Position numbers and translations under genes: made by a program. 13,377 nucleotides of DNA from Betaproteobacteria bacterium (GTDB taxonomy: Bacteria > Pseudomonadota > Gammaproteobacteria > Burkholderiales > Casimicrobiaceae): NCBI GenBank assembly GCA_003153335.1, contig PLYG01000569.1:7534-20910 (forward strand). The letters run 5' to 3'. The notes under the pieces are model-generated. The model worked only from the letters and a program-made list of their open reading frames with translations, made no database searches and had not been told where the DNA came from. Below are positions 1 to 7,669 of this stretch, one piece after another; positions within the stretch are counted from its first letter, which is position 1; each line of letters begins with the position of its first letter.

Positions 1-61
1 TCAAGCGGCGCGGTTCCTGAGGCATACAATTGCCCCGCGGAATTTGAACGGGTCGCGCCGC

Positions 62-982
62 ATGGCAAGCGCGAATGCACCTCGCTACCACCTCTGGTGG
101 CTGGCGGTGCCCTACCTCTTGCTCGTTCTCGCGTTGATCGTAATACCGTTCATCGCGACGCTGCACAAGAGCTTGTCCGCATCGCACGGAGTGGCGTTCA
201 CGCTGTTGTCCAACCCGTCTGCCGCGATCGCCGAGCCGGCGACGGCGGCGAACTATCTCGCGATACTGGAGGAGGAGCGCGGGCGCAAGCTGGTCGGCAC
301 GACGCTGATTTTGGCTGCGGCGGTCGCCACCCTCCTGAGCGCGATCGCACTCTTCGCCGGCTATTTCATGGCCCGCTCGACGCGATGGTCGCAGATCGTC
401 AACGCAATCGTCACCTTTCCGTCGCTCGCGCCAGCCGTGACCATCGTCTTCGGTATCCTGTGGCTGTTCGGGCCGACGGGGCCGATCAACCAATTGCTGT
501 GGAAGGTCCTCGGCATTTCCAGCATGCCCATCGAGTTCACCGGCACGATGCTCGCGGTGATCCTTGGCGACATGGCGTTGTTCTCGACCATTGCGGTGCG
601 ACTCGTGGCGGCGGTCTTTGAATCAATCGATCCCGCGCTCGAGGCCGTGGCCTCGAGCCTTGGGGCTAGCGATACGCAAATCTTTCGGCTGGTGTTGCTC
701 CCGCTGGTTCTGCCCGGGCTTGCGGCAGCGTGGATATTCGTGTTCATCCGGACCATGGCTGCGTACGTCGCCGCGCTGGTGCTGGGTGGCGGTACCCAGG
801 GAATCGTGGTGATTCCGCTCGAGATTTTTATGGAGATCAACTCGCTGGGCACTACGGGCACCATCGGCAAGGCAGCGGCGCTGGCAGTGACGCTGGTCGT
901 CACGACGCTGGTCGGTCGCATCGTGTTCCTCGCCCTGATGCGTCGCTTCTTCCGCGAGCGGCTCGGTACCGAACTCCTCTGA
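62..982 (+). CDS. ABC transporter permease, PotB-like (first inner-membrane subunit)
   Basis: This is an integral membrane subunit of a binding-protein-dependent importer of the spermidine/putrescine-iron-phosphonate type. The translation shows an N-terminal membrane segment (about residues 9-35) and several further hydrophobic helices. The cytoplasmic EAA loop that docks on the ATPase is at about residues 194-203 (EAVASSLGAS). I chose ATG 62 (306 aa); an in-frame TTG at 44 is possible and neither has a strong Shine-Dalgarno. The frame is open to the window edge, but another frame ends with TGA at 18-20, which could be the tail of an upstream gene. The stop is one base before the second permease start, so the two are one operon. 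The solute-binding protein is not in the window. Family assignment is firm; substrate is not readable from the permease. Confidence 0.9.
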   Translation: MASANAPRYHLWWLAVPYLLLVLALIVIPFIATLHKSLSASHGVAFTLLSNPSAAIAEPATAANYLAILEEERGRKLVGTTLILAAAVATLLSAIALFAGYFMARSTRWSQIVNAIVTFPSLAPAVTIVFGILWLFGPTGPINQLLWKVLGISSMPIEFTGTMLAVILGDMALFSTIAVRLVAAVFESIDPALEAVASSLGASDTQIFRLVLLPLVLPGLAAAWIFVFIRTMAAYVAALVLGGGTQGIVVIPLEIFMEINSLGTTGTIGKAAALAVTLVVTTLVGRIVFLALMRRFFRERLGTELL

Positions 983-983
983 G

Positions 984-1784
984 ATGTCGACACCGCGGCC
1001 CACATTCCGGTGGCTGTTTCCCGCCACCACGATCGGGCTTCTCGTCTACATCGTTGCTCCGCAGTTGATTCTGGTCTCATTGTCGGTGAGTGAGCGCTTC
1101 GACCTGGTGGGCGGTGTGCTGCCGGAGGGCTTTACGCTGGAGCAATTCATTCGATGGAACGGCGAGATCGGAGAAGCGATGAAGGTATCGCTTCTGGTTG
1201 CGCTCCCCACGGTTGCGCTTGCACTCGTATTCGGCGTACCGGCGGCGTACGCGTTGGCACGCGGCCAGTTCCGGGGTCGCGGGATCGTGCTCGAACTGGT
1301 CAACCTGCCAATGATATTTCCCCCCATCGTGCTCGGGTTCGGCCTCTATCAGCTCTTTCGTTCTGGCGCGCTGCCGACCATACCGCCACTTGCGATGCTC
1401 GTGCTCGCGCATACCGTCGTCGCCACTCCGTTCATGATTCGCCCGCTGCTGGTCGGACTGCAGCGGCTGGACCCGGCCATTGAGGAGGCTGCGCTCTCGC
1501 TCGGTGCTTCCCGGCTCACCGGCTTCCTGTACGTGGCGCTGCCACTACTGTTGCCCTCGCTGCTCGCCGGCATTGCACTTACGTTCGCCCGCTCGATCTC
1601 CGATTTCGAGATCACCTTCCTCCTCGCCGGAGGCGATTTCGCCACCTTGCCGGTAAAGGTCTACCACGCGTTCGAGACCGGGTCGTCGCGGCTGGGCGCA
1701 GCGGTCGCGGTGGCTGGAAACGTGTTCGCGGTCATTGTGATCGTGGCACTCGAGACGATCGTTCGCAAGGCAAAATGGTGGTAA
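984..1784 (+). CDS. ABC transporter permease, PotC-like (second inner-membrane subunit)
   Basis: This is the second permease of the same importer (266 aa). It has an N-terminal membrane helix (about 13-33), a periplasmic stretch, and then a cluster of helices from about residue 66. The EAA loop reads EEAALSLGAS at residues 167-176, the ATPase contact site of this family. The ATG lies one base after the stop of the first permease. The gene ends inside the ATPase gene with a 10-base overlap, so the three transporter genes are probably translated as a coupled set. Length fits PotC-type subunits. Its partners are the proteins at 62-982 and 1775-2848. Confidence 0.92.
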   Translation: MSTPRPTFRWLFPATTIGLLVYIVAPQLILVSLSVSERFDLVGGVLPEGFTLEQFIRWNGEIGEAMKVSLLVALPTVALALVFGVPAAYALARGQFRGRGIVLELVNLPMIFPPIVLGFGLYQLFRSGALPTIPPLAMLVLAHTVVATPFMIRPLLVGLQRLDPAIEEAALSLGASRLTGFLYVALPLLLPSLLAGIALTFARSISDFEITFLLAGGDFATLPVKVYHAFETGSSRLGAAVAVAGNVFAVIVIVALETIVRKAKWW

Positions 1785-2848
1785 CCGGAGGCAAGACCGG
1801 CGGCGGGATCGACATCATCGGTGTCGGCAAGTCCTACGGCGAGACGCGTGTGCTGCGAAACGTCGATCTCACCGTCGGTGACGGCGAACTCGTCTGCTTT
1901 CTTGGCCCCTCCGGCTGCGGCAAGACGACGCTGCTGCGGGCGATCGCAGGATTCCATCCGGTCGATTCGGGGCGCATCCTCATCGCGGGCCGCGACGTTA
2001 GCGGCCTCCCACCGAATCGGCGCAATTGCGGCTTCGTGTTCCAGTCCTACACGCTATTCCCGCACATGAGCGTACGCGACAACGTGGCTTTCGGCCTGAA
2101 GATCCGCGGCATGGCGTCCCCGCTGATAGCCGCGCGCGTCGACGAGATGGTCCGTCTGGTGCGCTTGGAGGGCCTCCTGGATCGGCTTCCGAAGAACCTT
2201 TCGGGTGGTCAACAACAGCGGGTCGCGATCGCCCGCGCGCTCGCCATAGCGCCGGACGTGCTGCTTTTTGACGAGCCGCTGTCGAACCTCGATGCGAAGC
2301 TGCGCGAGGAGATCCGGTTCGAGCTACGCGCGTTGCAGAAGACCACGGGGATCACCGCCATCTTCGTGACCCACGATCAGGAGGAAGCGATGGCCATGGC
2401 GGACCGGATCATGGTGATGAACCAGGGGGCAGTCGAACAGGTCGGCACGCCCACCGAGATCTACCGCACGCCGCGTACCCGCTTCGTCGCAGACTTCGTG
2501 GGCCAGAACAACTTGCTGCCGGTCAGCGTGGAATCGACCGACGAACACGGCACCACATTCGTGCTGGCCGGCAGAACCGTTCACGTCGCCCAGCGTGCGC
2601 CGGGGCAAGAGGTCGTCGCCGCGGTCCGGCCGGAGCAGATCAGGCTGATGCCGACCGAGTCCGCAAATTGCTGGACGGGCACCGTGCGGTTCGCGGCGTT
2701 CCTCGGCGCCCACGCTCGTTACGAGGTCGCACTTGCCGATGGGACGGTGGTCAAGGTTGCGGCGCCGCCGGCCGTAACGCCTATCGCGGTCGGCACGGTG
2801 GTTGGTGTTGATCTCGCGACGGAACAGATTGTGCTAGTACCAGCATGA
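1775..2848 (+). CDS. ABC transporter ATP-binding protein, PotA-like
   Basis: This is the cytoplasmic ATPase that powers the importer (357 aa). All catalytic motifs are present: Walker A GPSGCGKT at 44-51, Q-loop Gln90, signature LSGGQQQ at 142-148, Walker B VLLFDE at 162-167, D-loop SNLD at 170-173 and switch His200. The part after about residue 235 fits the regulatory TOBE (OB-fold) extension of PotA/UgpC/FbpC-type ATPases, so the length is normal. The start overlaps the end of the second permease. An AAGG sits only four bases upstream of the ATG, so translation probably depends on coupling. After its stop there are 63 non-coding bases before the kinase gene. Confidence 0.95.
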   Translation: MVVTGGKTGGGIDIIGVGKSYGETRVLRNVDLTVGDGELVCFLGPSGCGKTTLLRAIAGFHPVDSGRILIAGRDVSGLPPNRRNCGFVFQSYTLFPHMSVRDNVAFGLKIRGMASPLIAARVDEMVRLVRLEGLLDRLPKNLSGGQQQRVAIARALAIAPDVLLFDEPLSNLDAKLREEIRFELRALQKTTGITAIFVTHDQEEAMAMADRIMVMNQGAVEQVGTPTEIYRTPRTRFVADFVGQNNLLPVSVESTDEHGTTFVLAGRTVHVAQRAPGQEVVAAVRPEQIRLMPTESANCWTGTVRFAAFLGAHARYEVALADGTVVKVAAPPAVTPIAVGTVVGVDLATEQIVLVPA

Positions 2849-2911
2849 TACTCAGTCCCATCGACTCGCAAGCGCGATGCGACTGAACAAGCCGACCTCG
2901 CTGAAGCGGCA

Positions 2912-3892
2912 ATGAAGATCATGGCGGCTGAATCGACCGATGCCCATGAAGACGGACGAATCCCGTCGCCGAACCCGCGAGCCCGGCCGCGGGTGATCTG
3001 TCTGGGTTTATCGGCTTTCGACATCACATGGGTGGTCCAGCAACTACCGTCAGGCGGTGGCAAGCGGAGGGCGCTGGACTTCCGCGAGGGTGGGGGCGGC
3101 ATGGCGGCCAACGCGGCGGTGACCGCCGCCCGGCTGGGTGCGGATGTGCAGTTCTGGGGCCGCGCGGGTCAGGACAGCGCGGGCCGATCGATGCGCGAGG
3201 AGATGAATGGCCTGGGAGTCGATGTCAGCCACTTCCGTCTATTCGAGCAGGCGCGGTCGTCAGTGTCCGGCATCGTGGTAAACGCGCAGGGTGAACGAAT
3301 GATCGTCAATTTCCGGGGTGCCGGCCTGCCCGCCGACCCGGACTGGTTGCCGCTGACAACGGTGGCTGAATCCAACGCGGTGCTGGCCGATCCGCGCTGG
3401 CCCGAGGGTGCCCTCGCATTGCTCAAGGCGGCACGCCGGGCCCAAATCCCGACGATACTCGACGCGGACATGGCCGAGTCGGAGGTGTTCGACACCTTAT
3501 TGCCCTACACGGACTACGCCGTCTTTTCCGAACCTGCGTTGGAAGAATACGCTGCCCACACCGCCGACCACCAGGAACAGCTGCTTTTTGCGCGCGAGCG
3601 CGGTTGCGTACTAGCCGCAATGACGCTGGGCGAGCGCGGCATCGCATGGGACGACGGACGGGGCATACGCCACCTGCCATCGTTTCAGGTGGACGTCGTG
3701 GATACCACCGGCGCGGGTGACGTGTTTCACGGGGCGCTGACTTTTGCGCTGGGTGCGCATATGCGAGCGCGCGATGCCTTTCGATTTTCGGCCGCGGCGG
3801 CGGCACTCAAGTGCATGCATCCGGGCGGGCGGTCCGGTACACCCGATCTCGCTGCCGTGCTGTCTTTTCTGCAGAAATTCAAGGAGTGGTGA
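2912..3892 (+). CDS. PfkB-family sugar kinase, YihV (sulfofructose kinase)-like
   Basis: This is a ribokinase/PfkB-family kinase (326 aa) that should transfer phosphate from ATP to a hydroxyl of a sugar. The glycine-rich first signature is at about 60-63 and the second signature DTTGAGD at 264-270, with Asp270 as predicted catalytic base. From memory of E. coli YihV, the resemblance runs over the whole length. Shared runs include VDVVDTTGAGDVFHGA near 260-275 and AALKC..PGGR.G.PD near 298-312. That makes sulfofructose or a related ketose a reasonable substrate, as inference only. The first 26 residues extend beyond the usual start; ATG 2921 is an alternative and no strong Shine-Dalgarno decides it. 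It lies between the importer genes and the aldolase, whose ribosome-binding site is in this gene's last codons. Confidence 0.9.
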   Translation: MKIMAAESTDAHEDGRIPSPNPRARPRVICLGLSAFDITWVVQQLPSGGGKRRALDFREGGGGMAANAAVTAARLGADVQFWGRAGQDSAGRSMREEMNGLGVDVSHFRLFEQARSSVSGIVVNAQGERMIVNFRGAGLPADPDWLPLTTVAESNAVLADPRWPEGALALLKAARRAQIPTILDADMAESEVFDTLLPYTDYAVFSEPALEEYAAHTADHQEQLLFARERGCVLAAMTLGERGIAWDDGRGIRHLPSFQVDVVDTTGAGDVFHGALTFALGAHMRARDAFRFSAAAAALKCMHPGGRSGTPDLAAVLSFLQKFKEW

Positions 3893-3894
3893 GC

Positions 3895-4941
3895 ATGCTG
3901 GTCAATTTGCATTTGGGTAAACTGCGCGGACTGCGCCGGATGGCGACGGCAGCTGGACATTTTACGATGGTCGCGATTGATCAGCGCCCCCCGATCTCCA
4001 GCTTGATTGCGCAAAAGCGTGGCATCGCTGTCGACGATGTCACTTTTGGCGACATGGTCGCTGTCAAACGGGTGCTGGCGGACGTGCTCGCTCAATACGC
4101 CAGTGCGATGCTGGTCGACCCCAACTTCGCCCTTCCGGCGGCGCTGGAAAAGCTGCCGGCGCGAACTGGCTTGATTGTCACGCTCGAAGACCATCGCCCC
4201 GAACACACCCTCGGTGGCCGCAAGTCGCATTCCATCCGTGACTGGAGCGTGGAGAAGATCAAGCGCGCGGGAGGTGACGCAGTCAAGGTGCTGGTCTGGT
4301 ATCGGCCTGATGCCGGACCGGAGGTTGTCGCCCACCAGCAGCACTACGTCGAAGCGATTGGCGAACAATGCCGTCTGCATGACATACCGCTGGTACTGGA
4401 GTTGCTGGTGTATCCGTTCCCGAAGACCGCAAGCCAGACGGTAGACTATATCGAATCGCCCGACAAGATGCCGCCGCTGGTGCTGGAGAGCGTGCGCGAG
4501 TTTGCGAAACCGCGCTACGGGGTCGACTTGTTCAAGCTTGAAAGCCCGTTACCCGGCGCCACGCTTCCGGCGACGGATGGATCTGCGGTGCATCTGCAGG
4601 CTCAACGCTGGTTCGACAAGATAGGAAACGTCTGCCGCGACGCAGGCATCGCTTGGGTGATGCTCTCGGCCGGCGTGACGCCGCAGCAGTTCATTCGGGT
4701 CATGGAGTATGCCTACGCTGCAGGTGCCGGCGGTTTTCTGGCAGGCCGGGCTGTGTGGTGGGAGGCGTTACAGCACTTTCCGGACCTCGAGGCATTTGCC
4801 GCACAGTTGCGCGAGCAGGGCCCTGCGATCCTTAAGCAACTCGAAGAGTTGACGCTACGCGCTGGCAACCCCTGGCGCCCGGACTACAGCGCGTTCGATG
4901 GCATCAAAGCTGAAGGGGAACTATGCGCCGCCTACGCCTAG
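3895..4941 (+). CDS. Class I ketose-bisphosphate aldolase, LacD/YihT-like
   Basis: This aldolase (348 aa) belongs to the tagatose-1,6-bisphosphate / sulfofructose-1-phosphate aldolase family. It should split a ketose phosphate into DHAP and an aldehyde through a lysine Schiff base. Visible family motifs are AIDQR at 27-31, YASAMLVDP at 68-76, VKVLVWYR at 130-137, DLFKLESPL at 211-219 (Lys214 the predicted Schiff-base lysine), WVMLSAGV at 254-261 and FLAGRAVW at 281-288. The start is decided by AAGGAG at 3881-3886, eight bases before ATG 3895; a longer reading from 3811 would overlap the kinase deeply. The kinase stop is two bases upstream, so the pair is translationally linked. The product pair would be DHAP with a C3 aldehyde, sulfolactaldehyde if the substrate is sulfonated. 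No aldehyde reductase or dehydrogenase is in the window. Confidence 0.9.
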   Translation: MLVNLHLGKLRGLRRMATAAGHFTMVAIDQRPPISSLIAQKRGIAVDDVTFGDMVAVKRVLADVLAQYASAMLVDPNFALPAALEKLPARTGLIVTLEDHRPEHTLGGRKSHSIRDWSVEKIKRAGGDAVKVLVWYRPDAGPEVVAHQQHYVEAIGEQCRLHDIPLVLELLVYPFPKTASQTVDYIESPDKMPPLVLESVREFAKPRYGVDLFKLESPLPGATLPATDGSAVHLQAQRWFDKIGNVCRDAGIAWVMLSAGVTPQQFIRVMEYAYAAGAGGFLAGRAVWWEALQHFPDLEAFAAQLREQGPAILKQLEELTLRAGNPWRPDYSAFDGIKAEGELCAAYA

Positions 4942-5045
4942 ACTTGCCTGGACTTTCCCGGTGGCTGCACTTGGCGTTCCAGGACATCGCGTGAGGTTCA
5001 ACCAGAACTCCTGAACATGTCATTCGCGGCGGCCACTGCATTAAG

Positions 5046-6194
5046 CTACGGACGAGCACGTTTGCCGCCGTTGCGGGCCCGAACGGGCGTGACCGAAGTT
5101 GAGCGAGGTCGCGGCGGTGGCCGGCCCGTGGATTCGCGGGCTACCAGCGAAACCGGCACCTCGTAATGCAGCGGAGGCGATTCACCTGCTAACCGCCGCA
5201 GCAGGAAATCACCACCGCGGATCCAGACCTCGTCGATCGGAATGTGGACGGTAGTGAGGGGAGGATGCGTGTGCCGGCTCATCGCGAGGTCACCGAAACC
5301 GATCACGGAGAGTTCGCGTGGAACCGTGATGCCGAGTCGTTCGGCCGCGAGCAGTGCTCCATACGCCAGCACATCGTTGCTGCACACCAGTGCCGTTGGA
5401 CGGTTCTTAAGCCCAAGGATCGCACTGGCGGCCTGGCAGGCAGCATCGACATCGTAAGCGCTCTCCTTCACCCATGTCGCCGGCATTGGCAGTCGCGCCG
5501 AGCGCAGTGCCTTCCGAAACCCTGCCAGCCGTCCTGCCGCGCGGTCGTTGTGGCGGCAGATCGCCGCAAGCATCCCGATGTCGACGTGTCCAAGTCCTAT
5601 GAGATGGCGCGTTGCCTCGAATGCGACGCGCGCGTTGTCGATGCCTACGCTCGCGTATTGCTTCTCGGGGTGATAGACGCCGACGTTTACAAACGGGATT
5701 TGCGTCTGTGCAAGCAGTCGCCGCAGGGCATCGACGTGGGCGTCGCCACGCAGCACGAGCGCCTCGGCGCCGCGGCTCACCAGGTTCCGCGCTTGGCGGT
5801 ACTCGACCTCGGGGTCGTACTCGGTGATGGCAAGAAGCATCAGATAGCCCCGCTCGGCCAGATGCTTCTGAAGTGCGTGGATCCCACGCGCGAACATCGC
5901 GTTGTCAATCGTCGGGAGGATCACGCCAACGGTGCGGCTGCGCTGAGACGACAATGCGCGAGCTGCCCCGTGCGGCAGGTATCCCAAACGCTCGACCGTT
6001 GCGAGTACACGGGCACGGACATCGATCGAAACACCGTCCGGGGTGTTGAGCGTGCGAGAAACCGTCGCGGTGGACACGCCGGCCGCCCGCGCGACATCTT
6101 CGAGGCGCACGGCCGGAGAGCGTAAGCGCTTACGCGAACGGTGTCCATCCGTGGTCCCGTCACCGCCGCGCAAGGGAAGGATCCGGTTTCGCAT
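5046..6194 (-). CDS. LacI-family transcriptional regulator
   Basis: This is a sugar-responsive DNA-binding repressor or activator (382 aa in the long form). The helix-turn-helix is at about residues 29-52 (VRLEDVARAAGVSTATVSRTL), followed by the hinge helix near AARALSSQRS and a periplasmic-binding-protein-like effector domain from about residue 88 to 345. The tail is basic and Pro/Arg-rich. The gene is convergent with the transporter-kinase-aldolase operon and is probably its regulator. The start is uncertain. ATG 6194 has no clear Shine-Dalgarno. GTG 6110 would begin MRLEDVA, the usual LacI-family N-terminus, but it also lacks one. A perfect LacI-type palindrome sits just upstream of GTG 6110, which fits autoregulation. 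Confidence 0.92.
   Translation of the reverse strand: MRNRILPLRGGDGTTDGHRSRKRLRSPAVRLEDVARAAGVSTATVSRTLNTPDGVSIDVRARVLATVERLGYLPHGAARALSSQRSRTVGVILPTIDNAMFARGIHALQKHLAERGYLMLLAITEYDPEVEYRQARNLVSRGAEALVLRGDAHVDALRRLLAQTQIPFVNVGVYHPEKQYASVGIDNARVAFEATRHLIGLGHVDIGMLAAICRHNDRAAGRLAGFRKALRSARLPMPATWVKESAYDVDAACQAASAILGLKNRPTALVCSNDVLAYGALLAAERLGITVPRELSVIGFGDLAMSRHTHPPLTTVHIPIDEVWIRGGDFLLRRLAGESPPLHYEVPVSLVARESTGRPPPRPRSTSVTPVRARNGGKRARP
6120..6135. promoter_or_regulatory. Perfect 16-bp palindrome, probable LacI-family operator
   Basis: GCGTAAGCGCTTACGC is its own reverse complement and has the central CG and overall form of LacI/GalR-family operators. It falls within codons 20-25 of the long reading of the LacI gene, ten bases upstream of an alternative GTG start. 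The likely role is autoregulation; it could also be a site that silences the convergent operon from downstream. Confidence 0.6.
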
Positions 6195-6453
6195 GGGGAT
6201 AGGTTGTTGCTCTAGCCACTCTAGCCAAATCGCGGCGGTCGAAAAAACACCGTGCCGTTTCGGGGCTGCCCGCTCGAGGCCGGTTCATTCGAATGGAGGT
6301 TCGCGTCTGGGTGACGTGATTTTGAGTTTTTGTTCAGATGACCATTTTCGTTCGACTAAAGATAGTCTTGAAGAGGATTGCACCTGCACCGTTTAGACGC
6401 TGCGCGGCATCATTATCGCTCATTGCGATGCCTTGTGCATATTCCGCCGAAGA

Positions 6454-6522
6454 TGACCGCTGTTTCCGATCGAAGGTGACCTGTGTTTCCGGAGGAACGT
6501 GACCGGTCCGAATGCCGGGTCA
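6454..6522. repeat. Three 23-bp-phased TGACC repeats; possible remnant of an IS21-type terminus
   Basis: TGACC recurs at 6454, 6477 and 6500, exactly 23 bases apart. The first two copies share TGTTTCCG after the TGACC and the third is degenerate. IS21-family elements carry such multiple terminal repeats, often of the form TGACC..TGTTTCC. No istA or istB reading frame follows, so at most an end is left. A tandem protein-binding array is the alternative. Confidence 0.45.
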
Positions 6523-6788
6523 GCGCTGTTTGTGGGTTTTACACGGATAGGTCACGTTCAGTCAACTTTCTTCGTTTTGGTCGCGGGTTTTTATTCGGTT
6601 GCACCTGTGCACGGCGATTTCCCACTCAGGCAGCGATAGGTGTCCGGAAAGGGCCCCGGCAATGCTGCTGCTATTGATTAAGCATGGCACAGTCAGAACG
6701 GGACTTGCCAGAGTGCTCCTCCGGGTGCTCCCGCCGAGCGACTGATGAAACCGTTGCGATAGATGTCGCCGCCGTCAGTTCCTCGACG

Positions 6789-6819
6789 CACCTGCCGGGA
6801 TCCCTTCCACCACCCCGCC
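6789..6819. repeat. Repeat motif S, copy 1
   Basis: This copy shares CACCTGCCGGGAT and a trailing CCACCCCGC with positions 8158-8188. It precedes an R repeat (R1) by about 118 bases start to start, and S2 precedes R4 by about 106, so S and R may form one composite unit. Confidence 0.5.
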
Positions 6820-6906
6820 ACCAACCCTCGCAGGACACATGCAGGACGGATTGCTGCGACTTGAGATACGAACCGATCAGCAGTCAGCTGCATCCCTTGG
6901 CCGATG

Positions 6907-6976
6907 GCTGCGGGCCGTATTTGCGGGCGTGATCGTGGTGGCCTGAGAACTATCCCTCCGGGTCCGGTGCCGGGGT
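6907..6976 (+). repeat. Intergenic repeat R, copy 1
   Basis: This is one of four same-orientation copies with core GGGCCGTATTTGCGGGC, then CCTGAGA, then TATCCCTCC, then GGTGCCGGGGT. By hand alignment it matches R2 at about 59 of 70 positions. The similarity to R2 extends upstream (ACTTGAGATACGAACC at 6859-6874 and GCTTGAGATACGAACC in front of R2). Confidence 0.75.
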
Positions 6977-7171
6977 CAGTTTGCCGGCGACGCTGCTCGG
7001 GCTCAAGCACCGTGGCGTTCCGCATGCGTTGCATGTTCGAACGCAACGGCGACACGCTCCAAGGTGCGCTGGCGAACAGAGCATCAGGCTGGACTAGAGG
7101 ATCATTGATAAGTGAGGCATACCCTGTTGCCTCGTACGCGATTTGAAACCCATGACGCGAAGGAAATGCTC

Positions 7172-7246
7172 GTGAACCGCATCGTCTATATTGTTGGCGC
7201 CATTGTCATCATCGTCGCTCTCCTGTCGTTCCTCGGATTCCGATAA
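7172..7246 (+). CDS. Small single-span membrane peptide (24 aa)
   Basis: This short gene encodes a peptide that is almost entirely one hydrophobic helix, beginning MNRIVYIVGAIVI and ending FLGFR. AAGGA at 7160-7164 is seven bases before GTG 7172, which decides the start; the in-frame ATG at 7166 is only one base after that Shine-Dalgarno. Short peptides of this look (MNRIVYIVG..IV..L.F.G.R) occur in Burkholderia-type genomes as I recall, but I know no function. It would insert in the inner membrane. It sits between repeats R1 and R2. The correct ribosome-binding site and clean hydrophobic pattern are the grounds for calling it. Confidence 0.6.
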   Translation: MNRIVYIVGAIVIIVALLSFLGFR

Positions 7247-7343
7247 GTGACGAATAACCCCGACGGATTGCGCATCCGCATAGAGTAAGTTGCATTTGAG
7301 GGGCGGATTGCCGAGGCTTGAGATACGAACCCAACGGCAGTTG

Positions 7344-7413
7344 GTTGCGGGCCGTATTTGCGGGCAGGATTGTGGCGCCCTGAGACGTATCCCTCCAGCT
7401 GCGGTGCCGGGGT
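7344..7413 (+). repeat. Intergenic repeat R, copy 2
   Basis: This copy has the full core with GGGCCGTATTTGCGGGC at its left and GCGGTGCCGGGGT at its right. It is the same length (70 bases) as R1 and is followed 127 bases later by R3. Confidence 0.75.
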
Positions 7414-7470
7414 TTGGAGGACGTCGGTGAAAACGCTTTGAAGCGAAATCATGCTGACTGCGACCCGATA

Positions 7471-7541
7471 GTTGCAGGCCGTATTTGCGGGCAGGATTGC
7501 GATGGTCTGAGGAGTGTCAGTTCCGGGGGCGATGTCGGGGT
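7471..7541 (+). repeat. Intergenic repeat R, copy 3
   Basis: This is a more diverged copy (71 bases), with GGCCGTATTTGCGGGC intact but a degenerate right half. It shares with R4 an extra left flank (CTGCGACCCGATAGTTGC at 7458-7475 and 8251-8268), which R1 and R2 lack. The family therefore has two subtypes of left flank. Confidence 0.7.
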
Positions 7542-7669
7542 GAGTTTCGACACGACGCCAGCCCCCTTTTCATGCCCGTCATTTTCCTATATTTGACGGA
7601 CCTGCGAACTTCACGCCGGTATGCTTGGAGGGGTGCAGGTCACCAGCCCGACTGCAGGCGTTGAAGAGC

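Larger units (their letters stand above)
6195..7171. other. 977-bp stretch upstream of the LacI gene, mostly non-coding
   Basis: I see no convincing protein gene here. It contains an exact tandem duplication of CTCTAGCCA at 6210-6227 just upstream of the LacI gene, three 23-bp-phased TGACC repeats from 6454, motif S1 at 6789-6819 and repeat R1 at 6907-6976. A minus-strand reading from 7055 to 6693 is open, but it runs straight through S1 and R1 and its composition looks like translated repeat, so I did not call it a gene. Confidence 0.6.
7247..7669. other. 423-bp gap between the membrane peptide and phasin genes
   Basis: No gene is seen. The stretch contains repeats R2 and R3. At 7599-7605 and 7635-7641 there is a 7-bp inverted repeat (GACCTGC / GCAGGTC) with a 29-base spacer, downstream of the phasin stop on the minus strand. 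The loop is long and there is no U-run, so it is a poor intrinsic terminator. Confidence 0.5.

Noticed and set aside
4946..4983. Inverted repeat CCTGGA / TCCAGG between the convergent aldolase and LacI genes
   Set aside because: Only six base pairs with a loop of about 25 bases and no T-run; not a credible terminator.
5244..6125. Long plus-strand open frame (293 codons) opposite the LacI gene
   Set aside because: It is a high-GC antisense shadow of a clear LacI-family gene, with no recognisable domain.
6210..6227. Exact tandem duplication of CTCTAGCCA upstream of the LacI gene
   Set aside because: Two nine-base copies are too little to call a binding site or a repeat family; possibly simple slippage.
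6693..7055. 120-codon open frame on the minus strand
   Set aside because: It runs through motif S1 and repeat R1, has no ribosome-binding site, and its Arg/Pro/Gly-rich composition looks like translated non-coding repeat.
7186..7452. 88-codon minus-strand frame
   Set aside because: It overlaps the membrane peptide gene antisense and translates repeat R2; no ribosome-binding site.
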